A stretch of DNA of 64,000 nucleotides, taken from positions 677,009 to 741,008 of the forward strand of contig JAJVDF010000593.1 in NCBI GenBank assembly GCA_022410635.1. The letters run 5' to 3'. The position numbers were made by a program, and so were the translations under genes. This DNA is from Tretioscincus oriximinensis. Its lineage: Eukaryota; Chordata; Lepidosauria; Squamata; Gymnophthalmidae. The notes beneath the pieces are model-generated. The model searched no databases. It worked only from the letters and a program-made list of their open reading frames with translations, and had not been told where the DNA came from. This document shows, piece by piece, positions 1 through 11,574 of this stretch. Within the stretch, counting starts at the first letter, position 1. Every line of letters begins with the position of its first letter.

Positions 1-56
<56 letters not shown>

Positions 57-57
57 T
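1..57. repeat. (TTA)n microsatellite
   Basis: Uninterrupted trinucleotide run at the window edge. It probably continues beyond position 1, so its true length is unknown. Confidence 0.97.
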
Positions 58-1100
58 AATGTGTGAGTGCAGCCTAAATACCATCTGGATGCTGAACTTA
101 CAAATTGAAATTTAAAAATGAAATCCCCAAACACATTTATTTTAAAACCTTCATTCTAAACCAGGGGGGAAAAATGAAAGAATTAAACACATTTTTAAGA
201 TTTAGAAGTAAATATGTGATTAAGGATTTAGAAGTAAGGCCTGTGGGGAAAATCAGGGAAGACCCTAACCAGATGAAATTTCACCATAAACCCAGGACTG
301 GAATACAAATGGAACTGCTTAAAGTTATACTCTGACAGATGTGCAGTCGTAGAAATAATGATAACACTAATAACACAAAAAAGTTTATACAGGTTGCAGC
401 TGCATTTCAACTTCTCTGAAAGTCAGTCGTCTTACGAAAAAACATTCTCCAAACCCACTGACATTGAGATGCAATTTGTGGTAAGATCTAATTAATTTTT
501 TTGCTCCTAAGAATAATTTATTATTTACACTTCTTATTATATATGTATTTTAGCTTCATTAGTCTGCAATGCTGGAAAAAATTATACCTTCAAGTCCTAT
601 TTATCAAATTAANGGTGCAATTTCATAGTGACACATTCCACATTCATTAAACCAAGTANAGTAAAAATGCATTTAAATTAGATTAGTGTGATGTAATAAA
701 GATCCCAGAGTATGGGGTTATATTCTAGCCATAAAAGGCACACCCAGGCTGACTTGAAAGCAACTCTGAGATAATTTTTCAAAATTGGTTTTGGCAGGAA
801 TGTAAGGGCAAAAATGAGGAATAATGGGGTTTTTTTCCCTCTTGATCTTTGTGTTGAACCAATGTGATTCTTTAATGTGATACTAAAAGAGAAAGCTCTT
901 AAACAGTTTTTATAAAAACTTCCCCCAAAAATGTAGGAACCAAAGTTAGTATTACATATAAATATTACAAGGGCTGGAGTTTATATTCTGTTTAGCTTTT
1001 AGACTGACTTGTTCATTGTTCCAACTTTTTAAAAGACTTGTGTTTTTATCTTTATGCATTTAATTTCTTCTTGTTGTTTCTTATTTTAAAAATAAATGGG
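58..1100. other. Unique AT-rich sequence, no gene seen
   Basis: AT-rich sequence with no open frame resembling a known protein and no repeat I recognise. Short frames at 105-335 and its reverse look like chance. Confidence 0.6.
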
Positions 1101-1316
1101 TACTAGGATGGATGTCTGGATGTTGCCTCCGGGATGGAGCAACAGGCAGGACTCCTGATAAATCATTTGCAGGGAGTCATNAACAGGTGTATATTTTGCT
1201 TTCCTCCGTTCAGACTCCCCAGGTGCATCTGGTGGNCCTCTGTGTGAGACAGAATGCTGGACTAGATGGGCTCTGGCCCGATCTAGTATGGCTCTTCTTA
1301 TGTTCTTATGTTCTTA
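1101..1316 (+). mobile_element. CR1-type LINE 3' end (ATGTTCTT tail)
   Basis: About 215 bp beginning 'tactaggatgg' and ending in two copies of an ATGTTCTT-type octamer. The same sequence recurs at 16.2 and 42.2 kb on this strand, and in reverse at 7.4, 18.4 and 22.6 kb. At 7.4 kb it is continuous with a decayed reverse transcriptase, which identifies it as a LINE 3' UTR. Tandem 8-bp tails are typical of the CR1/L3 group. It is 5'-truncated, as most CR1 copies are. Confidence 0.85.
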
Positions 1317-1489
1317 ATAATATCATCATAATAATTGGCAGTATTTTCATTATACTGAAAATCTTGGTATTCTTTTCATGGATATATTTTATGTTCAGTA
1401 AGTTGCCCTAGATGTATTACCATATATATTCACTGCCAATCCCATCTGAAGGTTTCAGTATTAGAATATAAAGCCCTAAATGGCATAGG

Positions 1490-1752
1490 TAGGCTGACCA
1501 GATGACCCCTTTTGGGTGGAATCTGATTTTGGGGTGCCTAATCCCACCCCCTTGATTTCCTCATTTTTTGCTGAGGAATTTTTTTTTATTGTACCACTAC
1601 TAGTGGCCTCTGGCAATCGGGCCCAGCTCCTGAAGGTATTCCCACATGAAGGCACCCTTCACTCAGTAAAAAATGCAAAATTCTCACACAGTTTGAAAAA
1701 TGCTCGTGTACTTTACGGATTTCTCGGATGGGGTTTTTGGAGGGGTATGCAA
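1490..1752. mobile_element. hAT-like DNA transposon fragment (TIR TAGGCTGACCAGAT)
   Basis: Starts with TAGGCTGACCAGAT, the terminus of the complete element at 54452-54983. It carries the same internal landmarks: a Ctagtggcctctggcaa block, 'cagctcctgaagg', and repeated 'ttctcacac' phrases. The second terminus is absent because the sequence passes directly into a LINE fragment near 1752, so this is a truncated copy. Confidence 0.75.
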
Positions 1753-1985
1753 TGAACCTGACTACTTCACTGTTTTCCTTGGCATCCAGATTCTTAATGA
1801 TTATACTGAAACGTGCTGAACCCTGGGGTACTCCACTTTTTGCCTCCTTCCACGCTGAGAACTGTCCGTTTACTGCTACACTCTGTCTTCTGTCCTTNAG
1901 CCAGTTTCTAATCCAGTTTCTAATCAAAATCTGTCCTCTTATGCCATCACTGTGGAGCTTTTTAAAGAGCCTTTGACAATCTTTT
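1753..1985 (-). mobile_element. LINE reverse transcriptase fragment (CR1/L2-type)
   Basis: The reverse-strand translation contains a recognisable non-LTR reverse transcriptase stretch: RNWLKDRRQSVAVNG, then KSGVPQGS, then NLDAKENSEVVRF. These match the W-WL--R-Q-V-VNG, SGVPQGS and INDLD blocks that precede the FADD catalytic motif in CR1/L2-like LINEs. The catalytic FADD itself is not present. One N falls inside. It is a dead fragment. Confidence 0.85.
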
Positions 1986-2434
1986 GGAGCCTGGTATAAT
2001 ATATTTATCTCTTCACTTAGCTCCCTTTGCCTTTTTCCTTCCAGAGAGGGAGGATATGGCTCTCGTAAACATTTTACTGTTTTTAAACATTTTTGTGTTT
2101 TTTTAGACTTCTGCTACCTTCCCTTGGAGCTATGGTAAAGAGCGGGATATATATTCTTAAATATGCAAAATAATAATGTCTTTATTCTATTTATCTGTAT
2201 TTTATTTTTAGGAGCTTGTTTAATAGTGATTTTTCAATTAACGAGTTTAATTCTTCAAACTAAACTAAGAAGCCTGATTATGGCTTGCCTGTATGTGTTT
2301 GGCTCTTACCTGTTTCAGTTGATATTTTTTTATATTGATATTATTTTTATTGTAAACTGTCTGGAAATGGCTAGACATAGGGTAAGCTCAAATATAAATG
2401 GATTGGTAGATGAACAGAGAGAGCACAGGGCTGC
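1986..2434 (+). mobile_element. L2-like LINE 3' UTR remnants
   Basis: Contains 'cttagctccctttgcc...agagagggaggatatggctct', closely matching sequence just after the L2 C-terminal remnant at 35.5-35.8 kb. A second tail-like phrase follows at about 2350 ('ttgtaaactgtctgg...aatataaatgg'). No coding potential remains. Confidence 0.55.
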
Positions 2435-4065
2435 AACTAAAGTAGACAAAATGGGTAAATGTTCAAAGGTATCTGGCTTGAAAATTGATGTATGAAAATC
2501 TGGAATTTTAATGATAAATGTTTCGAGAGCAGAGCAAAGACAGATACAGGAAGCAATGGGATTAAAGCTAGGTTAGAAGAAATTTAAATATCTAGGGATT
2601 TGGATAAAAATTTAGAAAAATGTAAATTATAAATGTAGATTATAACTCGATATAGAGAAAAGTGAAGAAGGATTTTGCCAGATGGAAGTCTAGAAAATGG
2701 AATTTGCTGATGAAAATAAGAATGGTAAAAATAGCTATTTTACCTATGTTTATATATATGTTTAAAAACTTGTTCAGAATCTTTTCAATTAATGAATTTG
2801 TTAGATTTGGAGTATAATGAAGGATATCGCCCTAGAACGATCGAAAGGAAATTAAATTTAATTGAGAATAAGTCCGTATTGATACCAAAAGTGAAAAAAA
2901 AATCACAAAATACTAGCTAACTCCTCTGAAGTCAGCTTATAAAATTTGGAGTCAAATAGAAGTATTTCAGAAATAGTTGGAGACCATTGGCATTGATAAA
3001 CCTGATAAATTTAGACGGCGACTTAGGATTGGCTAAGTATTTAAAGTTATTTAATGATCAAAATAAAATTAGAATGAGGGATTTTATTAATAATAATGAC
3101 ACACTAATGGACTTTAGTATGATACGGCTAATAATAGACGACCAATGAAATGGGTTTTGGCTTCAAGAATTAGTACTTCCCTCCTTTATAAACAGAAACC
3201 AAATAAAAATAGAGATGGGTACACAGGCATCACCCAGAGACAATTATTAAACATTTAATTGAGGGTAAAAAACGAATGATTGGAAACATATATAGGGCAA
3301 TTCTAGAAAAGAGATACATGAATAATCGATTCCTGAAACAATATTGGATGCAGGAGATAAATATATCTCAAGAGGTGTGGGATAATTGGGTTACACCCAT
3401 AGAGTCACTCAAGGATAATATGTTAAAAGAGCTGGAAAAGAAAATGATTACACGATGGTATAGAACTCCTGCATAGTTGTCTCATATGGTGGGGTTGCCT
3501 TCATTATGTTGGCATGGGTATGGGTTGCAAAGATTGTATAGGCACATGTGGTTTGATTGTATGGGGATTAGATTTTTTTGGGATATGATAATAAGGGAAA
3601 TTAATTTGATAACAAATGTAAATTTAAATGAGTCAGTGGAATCATTAATTGCCAACTGTCAGATAGAACTTTAAGTAAGGACACTCTTTTGATAATAAAA
3701 TATGCTATTTGGGCAGAGNGTATTGTAATAGCGTGGTGGTGTAAGGATAAATCCAAATGGACNATGAACAACTGGGCAAACTATCTAATGGAGTTCATGA
3801 AATTTTATTATATAAGAGAAAAAAGAATAAAAGAACAGGGAATTACAATTAGAACTTTGTGGAGCAAAAAGTTGCAAAAGGAAGGTTTGAAAGAGAAGCA
3901 GCAGAACTTGAATACATTCACAAGTTCCAGGCCATCAGCAAAGGACTTAACAGAGACAATGGTTTCCTGGCCAACTATACATTTTTATGACACCTGTTAA
4001 GTATTTGATTGATTCTCTACCAGACATTGCTCCTTGTTGCCCCAGGGACTTTTTTACATAAGAGG

Positions 4066-4157
4066 ATTAGTTCCTGCTATTTACCTGTTTTTTTAAGGAG
4101 ATTAGTTCCTGCTATTTACCTGTTTTTTTAAGGAGATTAGTTCCTGCTATTTACCTG
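4066..4157 (+). repeat. 35-bp tandem repeat (2.6 copies) inside the Penelope-like unit
   Basis: Near-identical repeats of 'attagttcctgctatttacc' plus a T-run, at a 35-bp period (starts 4066, 4101, 4136). The related copies at 41 kb have only one unit, so this is a local expansion. Confidence 0.9.
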
Positions 4158-4214
4158 CAATTCAACACCTCCTTACAGTTGCATATGCTTTGTCTTCTCC
4201 CTTACACATTTCCC

Positions 4215-4222
4215 TATAAATA
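4215..4222 (+). promoter_or_regulatory. TATA-like box of Penelope-like unit
   Basis: TATAAATA lies 36 bp upstream of the hammerhead-like core. The same spacing is kept in both arms of the 40.7-41.3 kb copy. It is compatible with an internal promoter of the element, but promoter activity is not shown. Confidence 0.4.
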
Positions 4223-4250
4223 CCTGACCCTGACATTAGTCCCTCAGCAT

Positions 4251-4287
4251 CTGAAGAAGTAGACCTGTCTACGAAAGCTTATGCCAA
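4251..4287 (+). other. Hammerhead-ribozyme-like motif
   Basis: Order of parts: CTGAAGA (fits CUGANGA), one extra A, a 6-bp stem GTAGAC/GTCTAC with CT loop, GAAA, then GC-TTAT-GC as a minute third helix. Departures from a canonical hammerhead are the extra A before stem II and a C where U16.1 is expected. It may be a decayed ribozyme or a structural relic. The same motif recurs at 24.9, 27.6, 33.8, 34.7, 40.8 and 41.2 kb. Confidence 0.5.
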
Positions 4288-4512
4288 CCACTTTTCTCAA
4301 GTTAGTCTCAAAGTGCTGCTAGCTCCTTTGCTGTGACATTAAATGAAACTTTAACAGGAACAATTCTGATGTTCTTCAAACAAAGTAGACTATTAACTAA
4401 TATTGAACTGACTGTAAGGTGGGGAGGAGGGAGTGAGCAGATTTGGATTGTATATGTTTTTGTATGTGTGTGTTTTGTTTTGTTTATGTTTTGCTTTAAT
4501 AATTAAAAATGG

Positions 4513-6339
4513 GGGTACATATTCCACCCAACTAATTGAAGCAGGCAACAAAATGGCCACCACACCATTTCAATTTATGGGGGAGGAGCACTTGAACTGA
4601 TGTTTGGCCTGGTGATACAGAACCTACCTGCAACCTATAGAAAGAAATAAAGACTAAAAGCACCCATTTCCCTTTCCCCTCAAAAGGAAGACTGTTTTTC
4701 CATTTACCAGAATGCTATTGTCATTTTTAGCAAACAACATCCAACAATTGAGTTTGTCTTGTGAACCTTTTTCTTCCCGCTTCATCTATCCTCCCCATTC
4801 TTAAGGTCAACAATTGAGCTTGTGAGGAGAACCCTTGCCCCAAATGCCACCTTTTACTTTACTTTCCCTTCCCAAGTCTACAGTTGTAACATTTTGATTT
4901 CCTGTTGTTTGATTTGCAGCCAAAATCCTGACGCGGCATTCACTTGGTTGCCAGATAATGCATTAAGCCTTACTAAGGGGTAAACATAATGATCTTCATT
5001 AAGTCCTCTCAATGAACCCTCCTCCTGTTTCTTCAGGTGGAGAAACACTTTGACAAGGAACACTCTTGAAGTCGCTTGGTGCTTTTTCCTTCTTGCAAGC
5101 CAAGGGAGGGAGAAGGTTGAGTGGCAGCTTTTAGAGGCAAGGGGGTGAGTTAGGTAAACATAAAAAGGGGTTGTCAGATTTCCTTTCCTAATGGCGAAGT
5201 TTTTCAGCAATAAATCACAATTCAGTCAATGCCATTAGTTTTGGGGCATTATATCCCTCATTAAAGTGCATAAACAATTATATTTACTGAAGGTAATGTA
5301 CTGTGTAGTGTATTATAACGATGCTCATTAACATATGTAATCATCATTTGAATGGGCTTTACTACAATGTAAACTGATAATGGCATGATTACCCACTGGG
5401 TTATTAACTTTTCAGTCCTAAGATAATAAAAGGTGAAGCAAGAAATGGGAAGCACATACGTGCGGCCCTCCTTGGGTGATTTATGGGTTCCTCCATCGAG
5501 CTCTGAGCACAGGTACCCATCAATTGGGGACTAGCTCTTTACTGCATACAGCATTTGACAGAATAATAAATATAATTGAGTGGTTCTGGGTGACCATCAG
5601 GGGAAAAGGAATCCTATGAATAAGAAGGCACCTCGGCAGACTGGAAGACCCTGCAAAAGAAATAATTTTGTCTGTCTGCTGTCAATGCTTTGCTGGCTCT
5701 CTGCAGTAAGATGTCTCTATAATATCTGTCAGGTTTGAATTAGCTATGGATGGGGAGGTACAACTATCAACTTCTCCCATCTTTCTCCTCTACAGACTGC
5801 CAGAATGAGAAGCACTGGCACAGAGAATGAAATATCCTGCTGCACTTCGGGTTAAAGCTTGTCATATGTTAACATACCTTAGCCTTGCAAAGGGGAAGAT
5901 CGACTCAAATACGCATTTCAAATGCATTTCAAAGGTAAGGGAAGGTGTGACAGCTATTCTAGGTTGCGACTCTATACACTTTTACACGTGATCCTGTGGA
6001 CAGTCTGTGGCAAAACTCTTAGTTTTTAGAGGCCTGACTCGCTTTCCATAGAGCCCTTATTTCATGGTTGGAGTCAGGAGTATGAGAATGACATGAAAGT
6101 TTGGTGCCCCATCCATAAGCCCTTTGGACAGCCTACTGCATCCCAAAAGTATGTTCAGTGGCACCTGCCCCAGGAATTTATCCTTGCAACTGTGTGAACA
6201 TGACTGTAATTCATACAGCCGGTGACCATCTTCATTCAAGATTGGATAGGAGCTACAAGCAAATATAGGTAAGATTTTCTTCAGAGAGTTGTCCTAAAGG
6301 GATGCCTCCCTTAAACTTTCTGTGCTNAAAAATCTGCCT
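4513..6339. other. Unique sequence, no gene seen
   Basis: No recognised coding exon or repeat. The block 5170-5460 is AT-rich with homeodomain-type cores (cattaa, taatca, taattat-like) and reads like a conserved non-coding element; see findings. Confidence 0.5.
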
Positions 6340-6560
6340 GTGAGGCCCCATAATAAATAAATAAATAGCAACAACATTTATTACGTAACTTTTACCAAAG
6401 GGCAGTGCACATAGCTTTCTCCACAACAGGCATCCTGTGAAGTAGGCACAGCTGAGAGAGTTCTAAAGAACTATGACCGGTTCAAGGTCTCCCAGTTGGC
6501 TTGATGGAGAAGTGTGGAATCGAACCAGGAGACTACCAGATATGAATCAAACACTTTAAC
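6340..6560 (-). mobile_element. tRNA-derived SINE, diverged (squamate type)
   Basis: Reverse-strand copy of the SINE that is full length at 59274-59514. Shared blocks are 'ccacaacaggcatcctgtga', 'gctgagagagttct', 'gtctcccagttggctt' and 'gtggaatcgaacc'. The last is the reversed B-box region. The A-box end is degraded. Confidence 0.75.
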
Positions 6561-6584
6561 CATTACATGAAACAGGACTCTTGA

Positions 6585-6853
6585 CTGCGACACAACTTTC
6601 AGAAGTTGAGGAGTTGGAAAGACATGGGAAGCCACTCTCGGCCATAGCTTCTAGGCTACGGAATTGTCTCCCCTGTGAGGTATAACTGGCACCATGTTCT
6701 AGATAAAGGTAACATGGCACTTGTTTACCCTGTCTTTGGTTAAGGAGACAGCATCCTGTTATTATTAATTAACTAGCCTGTGTTTGTGGCAATTTTATTG
6801 TGATCTGCCCTGAGACTAGTACAGAGTGAAATATAAAGTAAAATAAATAAAGG
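6585..6853 (+). mobile_element. L2-like LINE 3' end
   Basis: Decayed C-terminal block LRNCLPCEV (cf. LWNSLPxxI in L2 reverse transcriptase), then a 3' UTR ending 'gatctgccctgagac...aaatataaagtaaaataaataaa'. No intact frame. Confidence 0.6.
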
Positions 6854-7322
6854 GATATACCTTTTTATGCTTTCTATCCTAGCATTAGGAAGGCATGGGG
6901 AAAAACAGTCTATGGATGCACCCTTTATTAGATATATGATCCAAAATAAAGCCAGCAACACACCTGCTTTTTTTTCTTAGTGGTCGTGTAAAAGAATCTT
7001 TGCCATCTTCTCCTGTCTTTAATGACATCTTATAGCACCTGTAAGGACATTCCCCTAATACATTGTTTAATCGTTTGTTGACCATTTTCCTCAAGACAAC
7101 CACTGTAATATACACGAGGAAGACACAATCTGCTGCCCTCAAAGGCATGGACTTTTCATTATTGGGGGAATTCTGGGGGTCCCATCATTTCAAAAAAAGA
7201 TCTACATGCCGTTTTTCCTAGGGAGAACTGAAGACTTGTCTCCCAAATAGCCAATCACTGAAGGACACTGCCAAAGACGAAAACAGTAGTTTGCTTTTAT
7301 TCCTAAGCTCAGTGATTGAGGA
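6854..7322. other. Unique sequence, no gene seen
   Basis: No recognised feature between the L2 tail and the short tandem repeat. Confidence 0.5.
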
Positions 7323-7394
7323 TGTTCTGAGGTGCACCCAGCTATTCTCACACACAGTGTTCTGAGGTGCACCCAGCTATTCTCACACACAGTG
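7323..7394. repeat. 35-bp perfect tandem duplication
   Basis: Two consecutive identical copies of a 35-bp unit starting 'tgttctgaggtgcaccc' (7323 and 7358). Identity suggests a young local duplication. Confidence 0.93.
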
Positions 7395-7427
7395 ATTACA
7401 TCCACACAGGGAGCTATGGAAGTCATA

Positions 7428-8642
7428 AGAACATAAGAGGAGCCCTACTGAATCGGGCTGAAGCCCATCTAATACAGTATTCTGTCTCATGCCCACCAAT
7501 TGCACCCAGGCAATCTGGAACAGAAAAAGGCAAAATCTTCACCTGTTCCAGACACCCTGCAAATGGCATTTCAGGAATCCTGCCTGTTACTCCATCTCAG
7601 AAGCAGCATCAAGACATCCATCCTAGCAACTATTTATACCCTTGGTGTCCATGAACTCGTCTAATCCTCTCTTAAAGCTATCCAGGCTGCTAACTACCAC
7701 CTAGTTACTCTTCTGGAATTAAATTTCAAAGGCCAATGAATCTTTGGGTGAAAAAATACTTTCCCATGTCTGTCCTCACTCTTCTGCTCATCAAGTAATG
7801 CCCCCTGGTCCTAGAGTTTTGTGATAGAGAAAACATTTTTTCTCTATTCACCTTATCCGCGCATGATTTTATACACTTCAATCAGATCATCTTTAAAACG
7901 CTGTCTTTCGAGGCTGAAGAGGCCCAGACGTTGCAGTTGTATTTCATAAGGGAGGTGCTCCAGCACCTTGATCATTTTTGTTGCCCTTTTATGCACTTTC
8001 TCTAATTCCACAATATCCTTTGTGAAATGTGGTGACCAGAACGGAACACAATATTGCAAATGTGGCCTCACCGCAGATTATAAAGAGGCCAAATAACATT
8101 TGCTGACTTATTTTCAAATCCTTTCTTAATTATCCCTAACATTGAACTTGTTTTTTTCGTGGCTGCTGCTGCTGCTGCTGCACACTGGGTTGACACCTTC
8201 ATTGAACTGTTCACCAACACCCCAAGATCCTTTTCCTGCCCTGTCACAGAAAGCCTGGTACACATCAGATGGTAGGAGTAATTGGGGTTCTTTGTCCCAA
8301 TGTGCATGACTTAGCACTTGCTTAAGTTGAAGTCCATTTGCTACTCACCCACTTTCAATGGATTAATCTGGACCATCTTTTAGTTTTCATTACCCTGAAC
8401 AATTTGTCACTAGTCAACTTGGCTACTTCATGATTTACCTCAGAATCCAGATCATATATGAATATATTGAAAAGTAGAAGTCCTAATACTGAAACCTTTT
8501 CACTTCCATCCACCCAGAGAAGTGTCCATTCATTACTACCCTCTGTTTNCTGTTTTAGCCAGTTTCCAATCCAGGACAAGGTATCCTGGCAGTTGCCATG
8601 GTGGTACAGTGCATAGGTGGCATAGNTCACCATTGTTGCCAT
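7428..8642 (-). mobile_element. CR1-type LINE, 5'-truncated, with decayed RT C-terminus
   Basis: Read on the minus strand, the element ends near 7428 with octamer-like 'cttatgttcttatg' and a 400-bp 3' UTR. Upstream lie LINE coding blocks: IGNWLK, then LLFNIFIYDLDSEVNHEV (about 8440-8590), MHIGTKNPNYSYHLMCTRLSV...KDLGVLVNSSMKVS (8200-8307), MLGIIKKGFENKS, and RPHLQYCVPFWSPHF..DIVELEKVHKRATKMI..LPYEIQLQRLGLFSLE (7880-8065). The blocks sit in several frames. Catalytic FADD is replaced by KLTSD. A GCT run at 8161-8181 encodes an alanine run absent from normal copies. Confidence 0.9.
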
Positions 8643-10518
8643 GCATCAACAAGGTAAGTGTGGGTGGGCAGACGATTAACTATAACCCACTACAGCCTTA
8701 ACATTCAGGCTGCAGCCGATCATGTAGAGGCACAGTCTGCTATTATCCAATGGATTTCTTGCATTGACTTCTAATGTCATGTCAATGTCATGGCTTGGGT
8801 ACTGGCTACAGTTCCTTGTAGATTTGCAACACGACATCAATAAACACCTTTACACTGCCACACTGTTGCAAAGGGAGTGAGAGCACAACAGACATGTTCA
8901 AATTACACTGATCTAACTCATTATTACAGCTTTAGTGAAGACATTGTTTTCATTAGTAATACAATATTGAAGAAGTGTTGAAAATACACAATGGACCTGC
9001 CCTGTTAAATTAGTTGTATTTTGTACCCGAAGCATACAAACAGCTTTGCAAACAAGAAAGAGGTCCATGGTACATATTTAATGTTCAAGCAACTTACAGA
9101 TTTGTGCTAGAGGGAAGCATTCATCCCCACATTTTCTGGGGCTTGTGATCTTTGCACATACAATTACCACAATGCCATTTAATAGCAACATGCAAACCAC
9201 AAAATGGACTTATTAAAAAGTTGCACCTCTGTACTTCCTTGCCTTCTGAGCCATTCCACTTGTTTTTCAAAGTTTTGACACAAAACTTAAGAGCTCTGCT
9301 TGAAAGGTACAGTGGGCTTGGTATAATTACCACAGCTGCCACAGATGGCTCATTTTAACAAGAGACCCTAGGTAAACCTTCTTGTTTAGCCTGCAGCATA
9401 AACAGAAAAATATTCCACTTAAACAAGTGGATTTGGGTTCTGGAGAGATGAAGCTTAAATCTGCCTTGCTAAGTTGTGCTGTTAAAATAAAAACAAGAAC
9501 CCAAGTTCTGTTGGGGAAATATGGGTCAGTTCAAAGCTCAAGTTTTACAATGTGTGTTCAGCTACCCAAGTCTATTATATTCTTCTGAAATAATACTATT
9601 AATCTGGTAGGTCTTAACTATGCAGAGGGTCTCTTCTCATATTATAATCTAACAACACGGGAGGCATCCTGTCAGTTACTCCTGAGCCTTTGTCTAAAAA
9701 TTTAATAAGTATCGTCAAACACAGCTGGGCATGTCTGTTTACATTGGTATTCTGCACTGACTATCTTCTTACACATACACACCCTTCCCCCACCCCAAAT
9801 CTTTTTTTTTTTAATTTTAATTTCAATTTTATAAATTTTATAACCCAAACCCTCCCATTCCGGACTCCTAGAGACAGACAAAATTAAAACATTATACATT
9901 TGCATCATTCATAGTTGGTGAAGGATCAATTTTAATACATTTGAAACCAAATAAATTATCTTGTATCATTCTGTACCAATGTATTAACAACTTTATTCTT
10001 ATTTCCTTTTGATACACATTTTTAACGTTACTAGTTTTCTCATTTCTTGAGAACTCGTATTTCTGTTGCATAATCTTGTTAATGATTCAAAATTTGCCCA
10101 AATCTGGAAAAGTGGCTTAAATGCACCATAGATTTTAAAGCAGTTTTCAATGGGGTAGAAGGCGAACTCCCGTATTTTGCATTAGCAGGGGACCATTTTA
10201 GCTGTGCAACAAAGTACACTACCAAAATGGATTCCCAAGGCTGAAAGGCTAAGAAACTGTGTGAATTCTGAAGCTCCGAGATAGGAATCTGTGCATGTTT
10301 TGGGGTTGGTATCAGGGCTAATCTGGATCAGCACTACCATAGAAAGCACTGTGACCAGGCCATGACTTGAACCAGTAGATAACTAGAGTCCGCACATTGT
10401 TCTGAACATATGGAAATAACAAGTAAAGGGGAGTGCAAAGCTTGGCCAAAACTTTATATTATTTCACCTCCACAGGAAAGGTCTGTGTCAAAATAATCTC
10501 AAAGTGTCTGGCATAAGG
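8643..10518. other. Unique sequence, no gene seen
   Basis: No recognised exon. A T-rich tract lies at about 9800-9840. Short frames on both strands have no family resemblance. Confidence 0.5.
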
Positions 10519-10665
10519 CAGAGATGTCAAACTGGTGGCATTCCAGATGTTCCTGAACCACAAGTCCCAACATTCTATTTGGTTTAGCAGAGTGGGCACA
10601 GTGCTGGGAGTGGAATGTTGGGAGCTGTGGTTCAGGAACATCTGGAGAGCCATCAGTTTGGCCTG
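10519..10665. mobile_element. hAT-like palindromic MITE
   Basis: Near-palindrome: 'cagagatgtcaaactggtgg' and 'ccagatgttcctgaacc' on the left pair with 'ggttcaggaacatctggaga' and 'catcagtttg' on the right. It is a sister of the precisely delimited copy at 46316-46448. No clean 8-bp target duplication is visible here. Confidence 0.75.
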
Positions 10666-11040
10666 GGATTGTGGAACACTAGTTCCCCAGCAACAGAGAA
10701 AACCTGGCACTTTGCTCTTGACTGACCAGCACTTCCTACAGTTGTTAGGACATGACTGAATTGATTGATGGAAGCTTGGCAGGACTGGAGGAGAAAAATC
10801 TGTGGCTTCTGTTATCTGCACTGCTTTTCATTCTCCTTTTTTAAGGTTGCAGTTCTGAAAAATGAATTTGTTGCATTCCTATGGTAAGGTTTCCACACAA
10901 AAACCGAGATAACGAGTTTTGCACCTTTAATGAGTGTGAAAATGTGATTCTCCCACCCCCCAGGTGTTGCAGGCATTAGAAGCTGCACCTGATATGAGCT
11001 CTATCTCTGTCCCATTTTTTATATAGGAGCTCTATCGTAT
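10666..11040. other. Unique sequence
   Basis: No recognised feature. Confidence 0.5.
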
Positions 11041-11560
11041 GGGGATTTATATGGTCTGGTAACTTCCAGACTGAACTATTGCAATGCCCCTATGTGGCGC
11101 TACCCTTGAAGACAGTTTGGAAGCTACAACAGCCGCAGAACTCAACAGTGAGGCTACTGATTGGCACAGGTGACCAAACACACTCCTGAAAGAACTGAAG
11201 GCACACTTTTTCCCATTTGTACCTGCCTGCAACTTAGGATCTTATGGTGAAGCTCTCCTGACAAGGAGGTGTGGACACAAGGGAGGTCCTTCTCTGTGAT
11301 AGCCCACAGGTTGGGAATTGTGGAAGCACCCTCTGAGGTGTGTCAGGCACTTACACTGTACATGTTGAGACATCTGGTCAAGATGCACCTGTTCACCCTT
11401 GCCTTTGGCTGAGCCAGAAATTCCCCACTGTCCTGTTTTTAAATGTTCTATTTTGATCCGCTTCCTATTTTTTTTAGTGTAATCCATCCCTAGACCTTTG
11501 GGTTTAGGGGTCGAATATAAATGTAATTAATTGATTAAATAAATAAATAAATAAATAAAT
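11041..11560 (+). mobile_element. L2-type LINE C-terminal remnant and 3' UTR
   Basis: Translation blocks LDYCNA, LKTVWKLQQPQNSTVRLLIG and later VEAPSEVCQALTLYMLRHLVKMHLFTLAF match the C-terminal part of L2 ORF2 (DYCNxLYxGLP, LQxVQNxAARLL, LWNxLPxxIRxAxSLxxFKxxLKTHLF). The copy ends in a (TAAA)n tail at 11535-11560. Stops and frameshifts make it inactive. Confidence 0.85.
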
Positions 11561-11574
11561 ATGTAGGTTTGGAT

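Larger units (their letters stand above)
3953..4339 (+). mobile_element. Penelope-like terminal unit with hammerhead-like motif
   Basis: Single-orientation copy of the unit that is inverted at 40731-41318. The shared track runs from 'cagagacaatggtttcctgg' through 'attagttcctgctatttacctg', 'cctataaatacctgaccct', and 'catctgaagaagtagacc' to 'gctagctcctttgctg'. It contains a TATA-like box and a hammerhead-like core. It sits in an L1 remnant. Assignment to Penelope-like elements is inferred from the motif and from the inverted arrangement of related copies; no Penelope reverse transcriptase or GIY-YIG domain is visible. Confidence 0.6.
2435..4512 (+). mobile_element. L1-type LINE ORF2 remnant, 5'-truncated
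   Basis: Stepping through frames gives a series of L1 ORF2 hallmarks in the right order: KVSGLKIDV, FKYLGIWI (about 2582-2610), RMVKIAILPMFIYMF (about 2720-2765), then HMWFDCMGIRFFWDMI and IAWWCKDKSKW near 3545-3760. These correspond to the region from just after the RT thumb through the cysteine-rich C-terminus. Frames are broken by stops and indels. The 3' end near 4512 is AT-rich ('aataattaaaaat'). A Penelope-like unit at about 3953-4339 interrupts the 3' part. No target duplication was identified. Confidence 0.85.

Noticed and set aside
8159..8184. Functional polyalanine tract
   Set aside because: GCT slippage inside a dead LINE.
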